From positions 186,001-250,000 of the forward strand of contig JASWJB010000002.1 of assembly GCA_032433595.1 (NCBI GenBank): DNA of 64,000 nt, given 5' to 3'. Shown piece after piece: positions 47,869-58,815 of the stretch. The notes beneath the pieces are model-generated. The model made no database searches, was not told the DNA's origin, and saw nothing but the letters and a program-made list of their open reading frames with translations. How positions within the stretch are numbered: position 1 is the stretch's first letter; each line of letters starts with the position of its first letter. Made by a program: the position numbers and the translations under genes. The stretch comes from Conoideocrella luteorostrata. Its lineage: Eukaryota; Ascomycota; Sordariomycetes; Hypocreales; Clavicipitaceae.

Positions 47869-49524
47869 TTGTACCTGTACCTTGGACTTGGACGGAGGCG
47901 CTTGGACATCTGGCATCTACATCACGCCTTCGGCCCCTCCATGGACGTTTATTGCACGTCACTTCTCCGCGGGGGGCCAATTCGGCCGTGTCGAAAGAGC
48001 ACAGAGCCAACGCTACTCACTGATCGAATCGGTAGGCGTGGGGGTCCGGTTTCGCACATTCTGCGCTGAATGGTAGGGAAGGTTGGCTGTCGCCCGTGGC
48101 CAATCGATATGTTGAGGCGTGGTACTCACACCTCAGAAATGGAGTTTTGTGACACCACGGCCTGTCTTTCTGGCCAGAATTCTAAGCTGTAGGTTCTGTA
48201 TTGGCACATTTACACACAGGGCACTGATGGTGAGTGAGGCTGTATGGCCCCTGTTCTCACGGTACAGCTTCAGCTCTGCCGCGGCAGGGCTTAAGTTACA
48301 GCGTGAGGCGCCGGTGCATCCTGGCTCTGTAGATGGTTAGTTTTTCGATGTGCAATGATAGCCTCACTGTAGTTAGAAGGGGGCCATCATTTCGGTATGC
48401 TTCACGTCCTCTCTTTGGCCGTTGCCGTTGCCATTGCCATTGCCAACGAGTCAGCTCCTACTACGCACGGTCGTGCCCAGCAAGCAAGCCCGCATGGCTA
48501 CAGCCTCAAACGCAAGACCGCCTCGACATCCCAAGGAACATGCACCAAGAATCACGCATCAAGAATCAAGACGGCTCAGACACACCGGTCCTTGACCTAA
48601 CTAGGGCCCCTGCTGGTCAGGCAACCACAAGGACGCCCGGCACGCCGGTCGAAACAACCGCAAATCTATCCTGCCTCCTGACAGCAAAGTGATCGCTTTT
48701 CACAGTGCCAGACGAGCTACTTTATCCCGCACGGGATTTCTGTATTCTCCATCATTACAAGATCCTTTGGACAGGCCATGTTTCGCATTATCTCACTGAC
48801 GGGCAAGTCAGCAGTCCCAACGGAACAAACCAGCACAAGCAGTGTCGCTGGGTAGAGCACAGAATGATACAATCCGAGCGCGTATATAACTTGCATCGAA
48901 TATAACTCTCGTAGTATTCAATTCCACTTATTTTTTATGCTAATGACACTACATCTTGACAACACCTACATAGCAGTCAGTAACTATTTAGATGCTGAAT
49001 CCGGCACAAACCAAATCGCCTACCAGCAGTATCGGAAGCCAGTAAAGAAGGGGGATGAGAAAAAGAGGTAATTCTTAGAGAGAAGCTCTCGGCTCTTTCT
49101 GATATCGCTTGCACTCAAGATGCTCAGGGCTTGGGCTGGTGGCACGGCCTGTGCATCGTTGTAGCTCTGTTGTCATTCTAATATGATCAGCCCATCGTCA
49201 TCAAATCGATATCAAGACTGTCAAGCACGTCGCCCATTTAAGTAGATTGATTTTCAGGAATTGCAAAAATAACAGTATCAGGAGTGCATATATTATGTAG
49301 CGCTCAGAATTATGCTATGCGACAGACGTCCTTCGATACAGCTACTTAACCAGCAGCGGTCAGCACTTTACTGAAGACAAGACAACAACACCTTTTATTG
49401 CTACATCCTACCCCCCATCTCTCACCCACTTGACCAGAAAGCTGGTTCAGTTTAGCCAGCCATCTGTCCAGACATTCACCTGAACTTCTGGCAACCATCC
49501 TGAGCGACTGACCCTCCAACTGCA

Positions 49525-52500
49525 CTACGGCTGGATGTTCCATCCAATCCATGTGCGTGGCACCACTCTCCAGATCTTGACTTCACCGCTCCTCAGATCA
49601 TCCAGCTTGTAGCTTTCCATCTTGACCTTCTTGTTCTCTCGGCCCTGTTCCCAGGCTCGGACTTTCTTCTTGGTTCCGTCCCATTCGGCAACTACCGCTA
49701 CATGGTCAGGCTTGCCAACTTCTGCCGAGTACTTGGCATGCATTGGCCCGTGCTTGCCCTGGAATTTTGCGTTGCGGAAGGATATAATGTCTCCAGGTCG
49801 GATAACATCCTGTTGCTGCGTAGACGCGTTGCCCATGTTGGCGTAGACCAGAGCTCCATAAGAGCGTGTACCGACAGGCAGCAATGCACCACTCAGTGGT
49901 CGTAACATCTCCATCACTAATGCTTGTGGTGTGCCGTCTCCAACCACAGTATCTTTCTTGGAAGTGGCAGCCTCTGAAATTTGTCGACCATATCGTTCGT
50001 AAAACTCTTCCATCTGGTCTTGACGGAGGGCTCGGGGAGGAGGCTCGTGTCGCTGCTCAAGTTCCGCATCTGATGGGTCGTACGGGTCGTATCGAACCGT
50101 GACCACAGTCTGCGAGTAGTCCTGGAACAATACAAATACATCCCGAGTAATAATCGTCTTGGCACCCTGGTTGGTTGTGGTAGTCTCCTCACTTTCAAAG
50201 TGAATGTCTTTTCGACCCTGGAAAACAGGCGGCACTTGACTCGCCTGCTTCCACCATCCACTTTGGAGGGCAAGGTCAACATCATTTGCAATGAAGTCAG
50301 ATTCAACCGAGGGTCGGTGCATATCCATGGACCTTCTGTTGCTCATGCTTGTTCTGGGCAGATCCAGGGATTGCTTATTGTTAGGCCGAGCTGGCGGTGC
50401 AGACGGCGGTGGTCGCCTCTCGGGAGGGGATGATGCTGCTATGATAGCTGGTGGTCCCGGGAAGTATGCCTGTTCTTCGTCAATCTTCGGTGTTTTGTGA
50501 CTGTAACTTGATGCCAAGGGAAGCGGAGGTGAGGAGTAATTATATGGATCATAGTCATCTGTGTCTGTACCTGCCGGCGAAAAAGGCTCCTTTGCCGGTG
50601 GAGGGGGCGGCGGAGCAGCACGGGGAACGTCTACCGATCGTCTCTTACTCTCAGGAGGCGGTTGGCTTGGGATAGGCGGAGGACCCGCTCGAGGTGCCGC
50701 AGAAGATGGAATAGGTGGAGGAATGTTTGGGGGAGCGTCACGGGCTGGTGATTGAATTGTGTTATCCTCCAAGCTGGACTCCCTGGCGTGCGCCTTTAAA
50801 GCGTCTTTGTGAGGAACGGATGAGCCAATGTCAGTATCGTAGTCGCCTTCATATTCCGTGACTTCTTCATCTTCTTCCTCGCCAGCTTGTGGTGGACGTG
50901 TTGGTGTAGCAACTGTAGCATCAATAGTTGATTGCCGGCTTAGATCACCAGGAGGAGGGGGCGGAGGCGGTCGGCCAGAAGCCGGCGGAAGCGCCGGGGC
51001 AGATCCCGGGATCGGCGGGGGTGGTCGGCTTGAACGTTTATTCTCAGCTGGTGGTGATGAAGGCGAGAATTCGTCAGGCCGTGACGAGTGAGGCGGTGAT
51101 CTCAGTGGTAGTGTGGAAGCCGGTTGTGGTGGCAAAGGGGGAGAGCGCTGGGTTTGGATACCGGCTTGTTCCAAGTCCTTATCCTTTGCTCCACCAGAGA
51201 GCTCGTCATCAGATTCAGATCCATCGGTGGCTGATTTAAGCTCCGCTGGAGGCGGCGGAGGCGGCGCGCGAGCTTTCAGGAGATATGTCAGTAAAATCTA
51301 AATATTTACGCGCGCAGGGCAGTAATCCGTGGGTTCTCACATTCAGTAGGGACAGGGGGTGGTATTGGCCGGCCACCTGGAATTGGAGGAGGGCCACTGA
51401 TATCTCGACGGGGAGCTGGAACCGAGTTAGCATAAATTACAGACAAAGCGCTATATTAGACATTACACGCACAAGTCACTTCGGCGACTGGAGCTGGAGT
51501 GGTCGCCTCGTCCTCCTCCTCATCAGCATCGTCCCTATAGTCTCGTGCCCGTGTCGGAAGTGGCGGAGGCGCGCCTCTCGAAGGAATAGGAGTAGGCTCA
51601 TCACCATAGTCTTCCTCGTCGTCTCCTTTTTCCTGATGGCTTCGGCCAGGTGCAGGGGCGTTCCCTAGACTAGGAAAAGCCATGGGCGTGGGAATTGGAG
51701 GGGCCTGGGCCTGGACGCGAGAAGTCGACTCATATGCTTCTTCCTCGATAGCAGAAGGTTCAGCAGATTTCGATGGCTTCCGCTTAGGCGGTGATTTAGC
51801 CGCTGGAGGAGCTGGAGCCCCAAACATGCCGTGAAAGCCCATGCCGCCACTCATTTTTGCCATTCTGGCACGCAACTCTTCCTTACGCCTAACCTCAGGG
51901 TCCACGTCTTCTTCTTCCTCCTCTTCTTCATCCTGCTCCTCTTCATTATTCTGTTCTTCAACCGCAGCAGTATTAGATGTTATTGGTACGCGCCTTGCGT
52001 GTCTTGGAGCTTCCTCGCTATCGTCGCGCTCAGCAATATCATCTTGTCCCTCTGTCGTATCACCAGCACCGGACATATCGGCCTCGTTTCCGTCATGGGA
52101 CTCATCCACCGCAGGGCCTTTCGAAGCTCGCCGTCGGGGTGGCAGTGCCTTTGTATGCGCGTCATCTATAGATCTTCTAGGTTCAGTTTCTGCAGTCACA
52201 GTACGCTCAAGTGACGGAGAAAGAGGTCCTTCAACAGCCTCGGTGTCTTCTTCGCCCTGTATGGCAGTTTCCGGCTTCTTTTTCAGAGGTTTCTTGGGCT
52301 TATCCTTTTTAGCAGCAGCCTCCGCATGACGCTGAGCTTGCTCCAGCTGCTGCTTCTGAAGTAAAGCAATACGTTCCTTCAAACTAGTGGGCTTGGGCTG
52401 ATCTTCGTCATCGCCATCCTGGGGCTGCTCTGTAGGGACCAATCCGGCTTTCTCAGCCTGATCTAAAGTCTCGGCCTCTCTCTCTTTAATTTCAGGATCT

Positions 52501-53246
52501 TCCTCTCGGCGGTAGATATTTGCAGTAGGTTTTTCTCGTGGAGGCGGCGGTACGTATGCGTTGCGACTTGGAGGAGGTGCCACGAACGGCTTCTTCACAA
52601 ATCCGGAGCCAGAGCCTGCTCCTAAGCCGCTCGGTTTAAACGGGGCAACGGGCGGTGCAGCAGGCTTATTGAATGCTGCGATACGATCCTTGAATGAGTT
52701 GGCCGTAGGTTTCTCAGAAACAGGTGGAGGGCCAGGCTTGGGCTTTGGAGCAGTTTTTTCGGCTGATTTTGGCACCTCCGGCGGCGAAGTAACAGCAGAA
52801 GGAGACTTGGAAAGAGCTGGTTCAACTGCCTTGTTTGCCACGGGCACTGGGACGATGGGGACAGGATGCCGAGATCCTGCATGTTCATGTTCCTCCGTCT
52901 CGTAGGGTTCGGGCTCTGTTTCGTCAATTGACACAGGTTTCTCTGCAGCCGATGCTGGCGGAGGCGGCGCTGGCGCTGCAACTTCTTCTGGCTGAGCAGC
53001 ATCAGGATCTTTCTTCGGACGTGATCTCGAGGGACGTGGAGGGGCCGTTGGCTCAATCTTCTCCACAAAGTTACGAGGGAAGATGCCTTCCTTCTTCACG
53101 CCGTGGTCGTCTGTATATTCGCCCGAGTACCATTCATCATCTTCCTCCTCGGTGACGGTGATGATCTGGCCAGCGGGGAAGTTGAGGTCATCGTCGTGGG
53201 GGGAGCTATACTCGTATAGGGCCTTGACCCGGAATGAAACGGCCAT
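49525..53246 (-). CDS. BBC1: BBC1/MTI1-type SH3 protein, myosin-I and actin-patch regulator
   Basis: Three exons: 53246-51473, 51415-51341 (75 nt), 51272-49525, giving 1198 aa. Residues 1-68 are an SH3 domain (VKALYEYSSPHDDDLNFPAG, DEWYSGEYTDDHG, GIFPRNFVE). A long Pro/Glu/Lys-rich middle holds many PPxxP-type SH3 ligands and an acidic run (NEEEQDEEEEEEEDVD). The last 230 residues are the conserved BBC1/AIM3 C-terminal domain: QSGWWKQASQVPPVF, DVFVLFQDYSQTVVTVRYDP, RSYGALVYANMGNAS, PGDIISFRNAKFQGKHG, DHVAVVAEWDG, EVKIWRVVPRTWIGW. Yeast Bbc1 binds type I myosins and Las17 and restrains Arp2/3 actin assembly at endocytic patches. The first intron has two usable in-frame donors 6 nt apart (gtgcgt, gtaatg). 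The start is the first ATG; the open frame above it begins at GTG. Confidence 0.93.
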
Positions 53247-54582
53247 GGCGGTGTAGCAAGCGTCCCGCGACACAGACAGCCCTGTGACACGTCTGCTGCG
53301 GCTGGATGAGACGTTTGTTCAATATAATGAATTTATGTTGTCGGATGTGGGGCAGAAACTCGACGGAGGATGCGGAGAGTTGGGAAAGGCCTCGTCAGCT
53401 TGGAAGAAGCGGGGGATGAGATGTGGTGGAAAACAGCCGTCGTCCTGGGCGCTATTAGCGAGTTCACGGCGCTGCCGGCGTCCGTGCTAGCACTATCAAA
53501 CGAGAAGACGAGCGCAAGGTCTGCGCGAAGGTATTTCCAAGACTGAGTTTGATGGGTGCTGCTATGGCAGAAGAGCGAAAAGTGACTGACGCCAGTGCCG
53601 AGAGGCAAAATAGATGCAGGCGGAGCATGCAGTCGAGGAGGCAGGCTGCGAGGCGTGGAGGTGCAGCGCGTGCTGCCGCTTAGTGTCTGGTAGGTCCAGT
53701 CGGTCCACGACAGCTTGGTGGGCACGATGTTGGTTGCAGAGCAAAAGTGTAGTGCGGGCGGCGGGTGTCGACGTCAGCGGGCTGCTTCTCTGCAAGATCC
53801 ACCAGCAAAAGGCTTTCGATATGGTACTGCGTGATAACTAACTATAACTAAAATGACGGCAGAGTGGGGGGCCTCTTTGTCGAATTGGAGTACGGAGCAG
53901 TGGGAGCCAGGCAGCGCCGAGCAGTTGAAGTTGAGACGAGCTAGGGAGATGGGTGTGGTGGAGCCAGGCTGCTGGAGCTCGAGTGTCCTCGAGTAAGGAC
54001 ATTACACGCAGTGTGTAATGCATCACGGGCTGGAGCTTCAGTGAAGGACCATTACCAGGGCAGGGGCTGTTCAGTCCCAGAAGCCAGAAAAGCGTGCGCG
54101 AGCAGCAGGATACGTAGGAGAGGCTGACACGCTATGCGTCTGACCATGACAACTGGAGCAAAATGCATCAATGAATTTTACATCCTTGAGTGTCATCAGC
54201 CTCAGGACGTCGAAATAAAAGCACCGGAGAGCCATCACTGATGTCCTTCACAGCCGTGTCTGCATTTCATTGGGTCGGTTTAGGCTACCCCGACGCCGAT
54301 GGATGCAGCCATGGTGATTCGAACGCGGCTAATGACCCAGAAGTTTGGCACATGCTATCGATAACAATTTTCTAGTGGGGTGCTCCGTAGAGTCGCAGCC
54401 AACTCAGGCGGCTCACCTGCACAACGAACCGGACATTTTATTCATCATGGAGCACACAACATAGCCCAAGCTCAAGCTCAAGTTACTTCTCATCATCAAC
54501 ATTTTTCTTTACCTTGAAAATTCCTCTCGGTTAAAGACGCCCTCACAGCGATCAGGAGATACCTCCTCCACCGTCGCTCCCA
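53247..54582. other. Divergent promoter region between BBC1 and RTR1
   Basis: About 1.3 kb between two divergent starts, with no gene supported. A tacggagcag variant lies at 53890 and a gctccgtag variant at about 54382. Confidence 0.55.
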
Positions 54583-55398
54583 ATGGATATCATTGAATCG
54601 AAGCAAAAGCAGCTAAAGAGCATATTGAAGAACTCGGTCTCCGAAGCCGGCAAGCGATCAGCGGCCGACGCAAGAGAAATTGCTATTGCCCATGCGAAAC
54701 TCCTGCAGCACCGCAAAGATCTTGAGAGCGAAATCCTCAACAGCTTAGTCTTATTGTCCGAGTACCCCCTTGTCAGAACTGCGACGTGTTCCGCATCGAA
54801 CCCCGCTCCCAGCGACGCCTCTGGCTTCAAGACGCATGTTCGTCTCTTCCAACCCTCCGACTACGATGATTTAATCCTAGAGCGGAATATCAACGAGCTG
54901 TGCGGGTATTCCCTGTGCCCAAAGCCCAGGAGGCAAGTGGGTGGCGGGGGTAAATGGAAGCTCACGGGGAATGGTGATATCGTAAAGCGAGAGGACATTG
55001 AGAGGTGGTGCTCCGCGGCGTGCTCTAAGCGAGCAATGTTCGTGAAAGTACAACTGAGCGAGACAGCTGCCTGGGAGAGGGCGGGCATCCCTGATATTCA
55101 GATCGATCTGTTAGATGAGGATCGGTCCGCTGAGACAGAGGCTGATAGAACAGCTCGAGAGCTTAGTGAACTGCAGCTGGACGAGCAGCGGCAGGCAGCA
55201 ATGGATGCTAAGGCTCTAACTTTAGAACGAGGACAACGCGGTATTGGGGAGGGTGCGGACAAGGTAAAGGTGGTGTTGAAGGAGAAGGAGACGAAGGCTC
55301 CTAAGCCTGAGGACCCTTCAGTCCAATCAGAAGTTGACCATTTATTGGTAGAGGGGCACAGGATTGAGCTGCCCCAAAGACCAAAGCAAGAATCATGA
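54583..55398 (+). CDS. RTR1: RNA polymerase II CTD phosphatase RTR1 (RPAP2 family)
   Basis: Intronless, 271 aa. The N-terminal helix region (residues 1-60) is followed by the RTR1/RPAP2 zinc domain: NINELCGYSLCPKP with C107 and C112, and ERWCSAACSKRAMFVKVQLSE with C143 and C147, the family's C-x4-C ... C-x3-C arrangement. Rtr1 removes Ser5/Tyr1 phosphate from the polymerase II CTD and helps import or assembly of the polymerase. The tail is acidic, then Lys-rich. It is divergent from BBC1 and convergent with RPS17, about 500 bp away. The start ATG sits just upstream of the first conserved helix, and no alternative is needed. Confidence 0.93.
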   Translation: MDIIESKQKQLKSILKNSVSEAGKRSAADAREIAIAHAKLLQHRKDLESEILNSLVLLSEYPLVRTATCSASNPAPSDASGFKTHVRLFQPSDYDDLILERNINELCGYSLCPKPRRQVGGGGKWKLTGNGDIVKREDIERWCSAACSKRAMFVKVQLSETAAWERAGIPDIQIDLLDEDRSAETEADRTARELSELQLDEQRQAAMDAKALTLERGQRGIGEGADKVKVVLKEKETKAPKPEDPSVQSEVDHLLVEGHRIELPQRPKQES

Positions 55399-55901
55399 TG
55401 CGGTTATTACTCCAACGTCAAAGGGAATTTACAATGTACACTACGCTATGGTGATGGGACGACGGGAAGGCTGAGCCTTGGATGGCGTAATATTCCGGTG
55501 CTGGTATTTGGAACTCATAGTAGTCGACCACAGTAGCTGGAAAATGATACCCCGTGCGAAGATTTGCAACAAGCAGTCGCCGACAAACCATGCTTCTACT
55601 AGTCAAGTCATGGCAACGTACCGCATTCGCTGCTCATAATCGCCGTTAGGTAGTACACCAAATTTTTCACATGTCACACAGGGAGCAGAGAGACCGAAGT
55701 CTTGGCGATCAAGCATCCTCTCCCAGACGTAAATGTCCATGGAGATTCAGCGACACCTTGTGGGGATTGAAGATCTTTCTTTTGAGATCTATGCACTCAC
55801 TACCGTCCTTAGACGCCAAGTCGCAAAAACCATGCCAAATGCCCAGAAACCCAATTTCCCACAGTCATTATAAAAAAAAAAACTTTTTCGTTATATCCCA
55901 T
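55399..55901. other. Convergent 3' region of RTR1 and RPS17
   Basis: Contains both 3' untranslated regions and an A-run at about 55871-55882. No gene seen. Confidence 0.55.
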
Positions 55902-56553
55902 TTAGTCGCGGCGGGGGCCACGGTTGCCACCGAAACGGCGGTTGTTGTCACGCTCGTTGGGATTGTTCTGGGTAACCTGGGTGACGTTGACGGGGATAGA
56001 GTCGAACTGAAGATGTATGTTAGTGTATGCTGAATGGGTGTGGTGAAAATGGAACCAAGGGTTAAAAACGTACTCCGAGGTGCTTGAGCAGATCCTTGGT
56101 CTCGGAGTCGATCTCGAGCTGACCAGTTTCGCTCTGGGTGTAGTCCAAGGCAGAGACCTCAGGAACGTACTGATCCTTGCGCTCACGCTCCTCCTCCTGA
56201 AGCTTGAAGGAGATACCACGGACGGGACCACGCTGGATACGCTTCATCAAGTGGGTGGTGTAACCGGCAATCTAATTTTTTCCTCGTGTCAGTATCGACT
56301 GGATTCCCCATAGGTAGTCACCGACACAAGTCATTGCTGGCTCGCAGCCCGTTCGGATCGGTTTGCCCCCCATATATGAGACGTTCTGTAAGTTTGCATT
56401 GCATACCTTGTTGCGGAGGCGCTTGGATGCAATGATGGCGATCTCATCGCAGATGCGCTTGTTGGTCTCGAAATCGAGAGTCAACTTGGGGTAGTACCGC
56501 TCAATGATGACCTTGGCGGACTTCTTGACAGTCTTGGTACGAACGCGACCCAT
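55902..56553 (-). CDS. RPS17: 40S ribosomal protein eS17
   Basis: Three exons: 56553-56407, 56271-56074, 56006-55902, giving 149 aa, the normal size for the family. The sequence is almost diagnostic: [68 protein letters not shown]-type segment [13 protein letters not shown], then a Gly/Arg/Asn-rich end typical of filamentous ascomycetes. Introns are 135 and 67 nt with donors gtatgc and gtacgt. It is a component of the small cytosolic ribosomal subunit. The promoter carries a Tbf1-like AGCCCTAA box. It lies between RTR1 and MRP51. Confidence 0.97.
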
Positions 56554-56685
56554 TTTGGCGGTATTGAACGGACTGGTATGGTCGTTTGGCGGAGGAGGTT
56601 GTAAGAGAGTCGTCAAGTCGAAAGCTCCAAGTCAGGCGTGCCGGAAATTTGGTGGTTTGCAATGGTAGTGGCGCCGCATTGTGGA

Positions 56686-56693
56686 TTAGGGCT
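56686..56693 (-). promoter_or_regulatory. Tbf1-like AGCCCTAA box upstream of RPS17
   Basis: AGCCCTAA on the minus strand, about 133 bp before the RPS17 start codon. It fits the ARCCCTAA Tbf1-binding consensus that controls ribosomal protein genes in many fungi. Function here is inferred from position and match only. Confidence 0.5.
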
Positions 56694-57057
56694 TGCCAGG
56701 AAGGTTGTGCGTGACTTGTCACATGATCAGTTGATGTAAGCCACCGAGCGAACATGGTTAGGTAAGCGGACAATACTTGGCAGAGGGTCCCATTATCTGT
56801 CGCTAAAGCCAATCAAATACACCGTACAATTGGAAGGAGTTTCAATCCCAGATCGGCTGTCTAAAATAAGCAAGAAAGTCTACAGAAATTTAAGTGAAAT
56901 TTTAACTCAATTCTAGTTGATTGCTAGTTTTACAGTTTGTTAGTTACATGGAAGAATCTGCCGCTAGGTGTCAATATACAGGTGTCCAAACAATTCATCC
57001 ATCGCCTCGCCGCCACTGACATCGCACGAACGTGATCTCGGTGATGCACAACCATAC
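56694..57057. other. Intergenic region between MRP51 3' end and RPS17 promoter
   Basis: RPS17 upstream sequence and MRP51 3' flank; A/T-rich near 56880-56950. No gene seen. Confidence 0.5.
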
Positions 57058-58452
57058 TTAAGAACGCGTTTTCGGTGCCTCATTACCGAGTATTTCGCGT
57101 GTAATCCTCTCCATGCGGCGATCTCCTGCGTGACTTCCTCCCCGCTGTTTCGACTGCCCAGGAACGTCTGCTTTGGTTTTACCCTCGTGGTATATTTGCG
57201 ACAGACCTTTACTCTCCTTAGCAATGACTTGCGCCTCGGCATGCGTCTCGCGCAGCTCCAGGACAATCTTTCCGCTGGGGTCTACAGTAGCAGTCTGTGG
57301 CTCGATGTAGGCCTTGGCACCACCATATGTGGTGGTGTCAAGATGGGCAATGCCATTTAGCATCTTGCTGCTGCTCTGGTTCCTGCCCCGGCCAAAGCGT
57401 AAGTTGAATTCATTGTCTCCGGCAGGAACGTCAGCGACAAAACCTCCGACACCAAGCTTGGCTTTGTTGTGGCCTGATCGGGGGTACACGACTCTGGCAA
57501 GGGCTGGCGCTCGGCGACCTTGGGGTCCGTAGACGGGATGATTCTCCATGTAGGAGTTTGTTCGTAGATAGCTGATTCCTGCAGAAGGATGGCTTGCTGG
57601 CGGGCCAGACTTGCCATACGGGGCAGTCTTTGTATTACCTTTCGTTATGCTCTCCATAAGGCCGACTGGACGGCCAAGTGGTGCCAGATCCAGAAACTTG
57701 GATACCAAGGCATACAATCTTACGCGGTCATTGCGCAAGATTCGCAAAAATTCGGTGAACTGCTCCTCTGTGATATCGCGTGCTTCAACCTTTGCCGGCG
57801 CAGGCTTGCCACTTTCCATCGCAGCCTTGTTTCGTCCCACGGTTAAATCATCAGCCAGCTCGGCCTTGAGTACGGCTCGGAATTGGGCACGCCTCGGATG
57901 CACCGCCTTGTTCAAGTACTGAATAAAGTCGCCCTCGATTATTCTGGCCAGCCACGGGCCCTTGAACTTCCAACGTTTATCGTCATTTCGGCCGTCCTGT
58001 GGATCGGTGAAGTCCATGTCCTCCTCAAAGACAGACTTGGGCCACATGCTGGATCGTCCCGCGTCACCCTTTAGTGAATCCTTATTGCGCGGGACAGACA
58101 TGGCGACTCGAAGTTCCTGGAACTTCTCGAGGGAAAGTGAGTGGTCCGCAGCGGATGCAAAATCGGTAACGTTCTCGATCGAATCGACCTGTTTAATTCG
58201 AATAAGGGGTGTAGACGTGGCCATTGTTGACTTTAGAGGGAAGGGCCGCTTGTAGCCCCAGTCTCCCTTTTCCCTTGAGGATAGGGGAGACGTAATTGAC
58301 TGGTGCTGAGGGTACTGTCTCGTCATAGTCGATGATTTATGGTCCCCGATGTGAAGACTCGTGGATGGAGGCTCAGGAAGGGGCTTGGGAACTGAGAACA
58401 TGCGTGATGTTCTCAATAAAGCCCCTCCGGGCGACACTGCACGGCCCCCCAT
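57058..58452 (-). CDS. MRP51: Mitochondrial small-subunit ribosomal protein MRP51 (bS1m)
   Basis: Intronless, 464 aa from the first ATG at 58452. The frame is open upstream but only from a GTG. The N terminus MGGRAVSPGGALLRTSRMFS is a plausible import sequence and starts with the family pattern. Further conserved parts are GDWGYKRPFPLKST, IRIKQVDSIENVTDFASAADH, RWKFKGPWLARI, GDFIQYLNKAVHPRR, SYLRTNSYMENHPVYGPQ and ARVVYPRSGHNKAKLGVGGFV. MRP51 is a 37S mitoribosome component, in yeast linked to translation of COX1/COX2/COX3 mRNAs. It is divergent from the tRNA-guanine transglycosylase, with about 360 bp between start codons. Confidence 0.9.
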   Translation of the reverse strand: MGGRAVSPGGALLRTSRMFSVPKPLPEPPSTSLHIGDHKSSTMTRQYPQHQSITSPLSSREKGDWGYKRPFPLKSTMATSTPLIRIKQVDSIENVTDFASAADHSLSLEKFQELRVAMSVPRNKDSLKGDAGRSSMWPKSVFEEDMDFTDPQDGRNDDKRWKFKGPWLARIIEGDFIQYLNKAVHPRRAQFRAVLKAELADDLTVGRNKAAMESGKPAPAKVEARDITEEQFTEFLRILRNDRVRLYALVSKFLDLAPLGRPVGLMESITKGNTKTAPYGKSGPPASHPSAGISYLRTNSYMENHPVYGPQGRRAPALARVVYPRSGHNKAKLGVGGFVADVPAGDNEFNLRFGRGRNQSSSKMLNGIAHLDTTTYGGAKAYIEPQTATVDPSGKIVLELRETHAEAQVIAKESKGLSQIYHEGKTKADVPGQSKQRGGSHAGDRRMERITREILGNEAPKTRS

Positions 58453-58815
58453 CGTGTAGATTGCGGTGTTTGGGGGAGGCTCAATGTCGAAATTCGTTCT
58501 GTCCGGACGCCGAGCAAAGCGCTTCGTTTTGGTCGAAAATTCGCTGCTAAACAAGATAGCTTCAACAGGTGGAGATGAGCCGGCGATGAGCCGATCAGTG
58601 CCTGAGCAGCGTCGCCCCTTGCCGCCCTCGAGGCTTACGACCGCCCCTAAGGAAACCACTGCTGGCAGCTGGATCCACCAAAGGGTCTCCCAAATGTCAC
58701 TTGTAGATGCATGTGCGCTAACCTACACCGCGGAAGAAAAATAGTGAAAGCCTCACGAAACTTTCCAAGACGGTGAGGTGAACCATTGCCAAGCCAGAAT
58801 TCTCATTTCGGGATA

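Larger units (their letters stand above)
42903..49524. other. Gene desert, about 6.6 kb
   Basis: Several long open frames occur, but they lack start context, overlap frames on the other strand, and translate into low-complexity or motif-derived residues. Structure that is real: a cluster of TACGGAGTA copies (44084-44101, 44374-44384, 44416-44430, 44948-44969, 45208-45218, 45962-45972), a 14-T run at 46298-46311, (ATGT)5 at 47849-47868, (GTTGCC)2(ATTGCC)2 at about 48421-48444, and (GCAAC)4 at 43107-43126. Small or lineage-specific genes cannot be ruled out. Confidence 0.5.

Noticed and set aside
58453..58659. N-terminal extension of MRP51
   Set aside because: Opens at GTG, contains no ATG, and lies in the divergent promoter; the conserved family start is at 58452.
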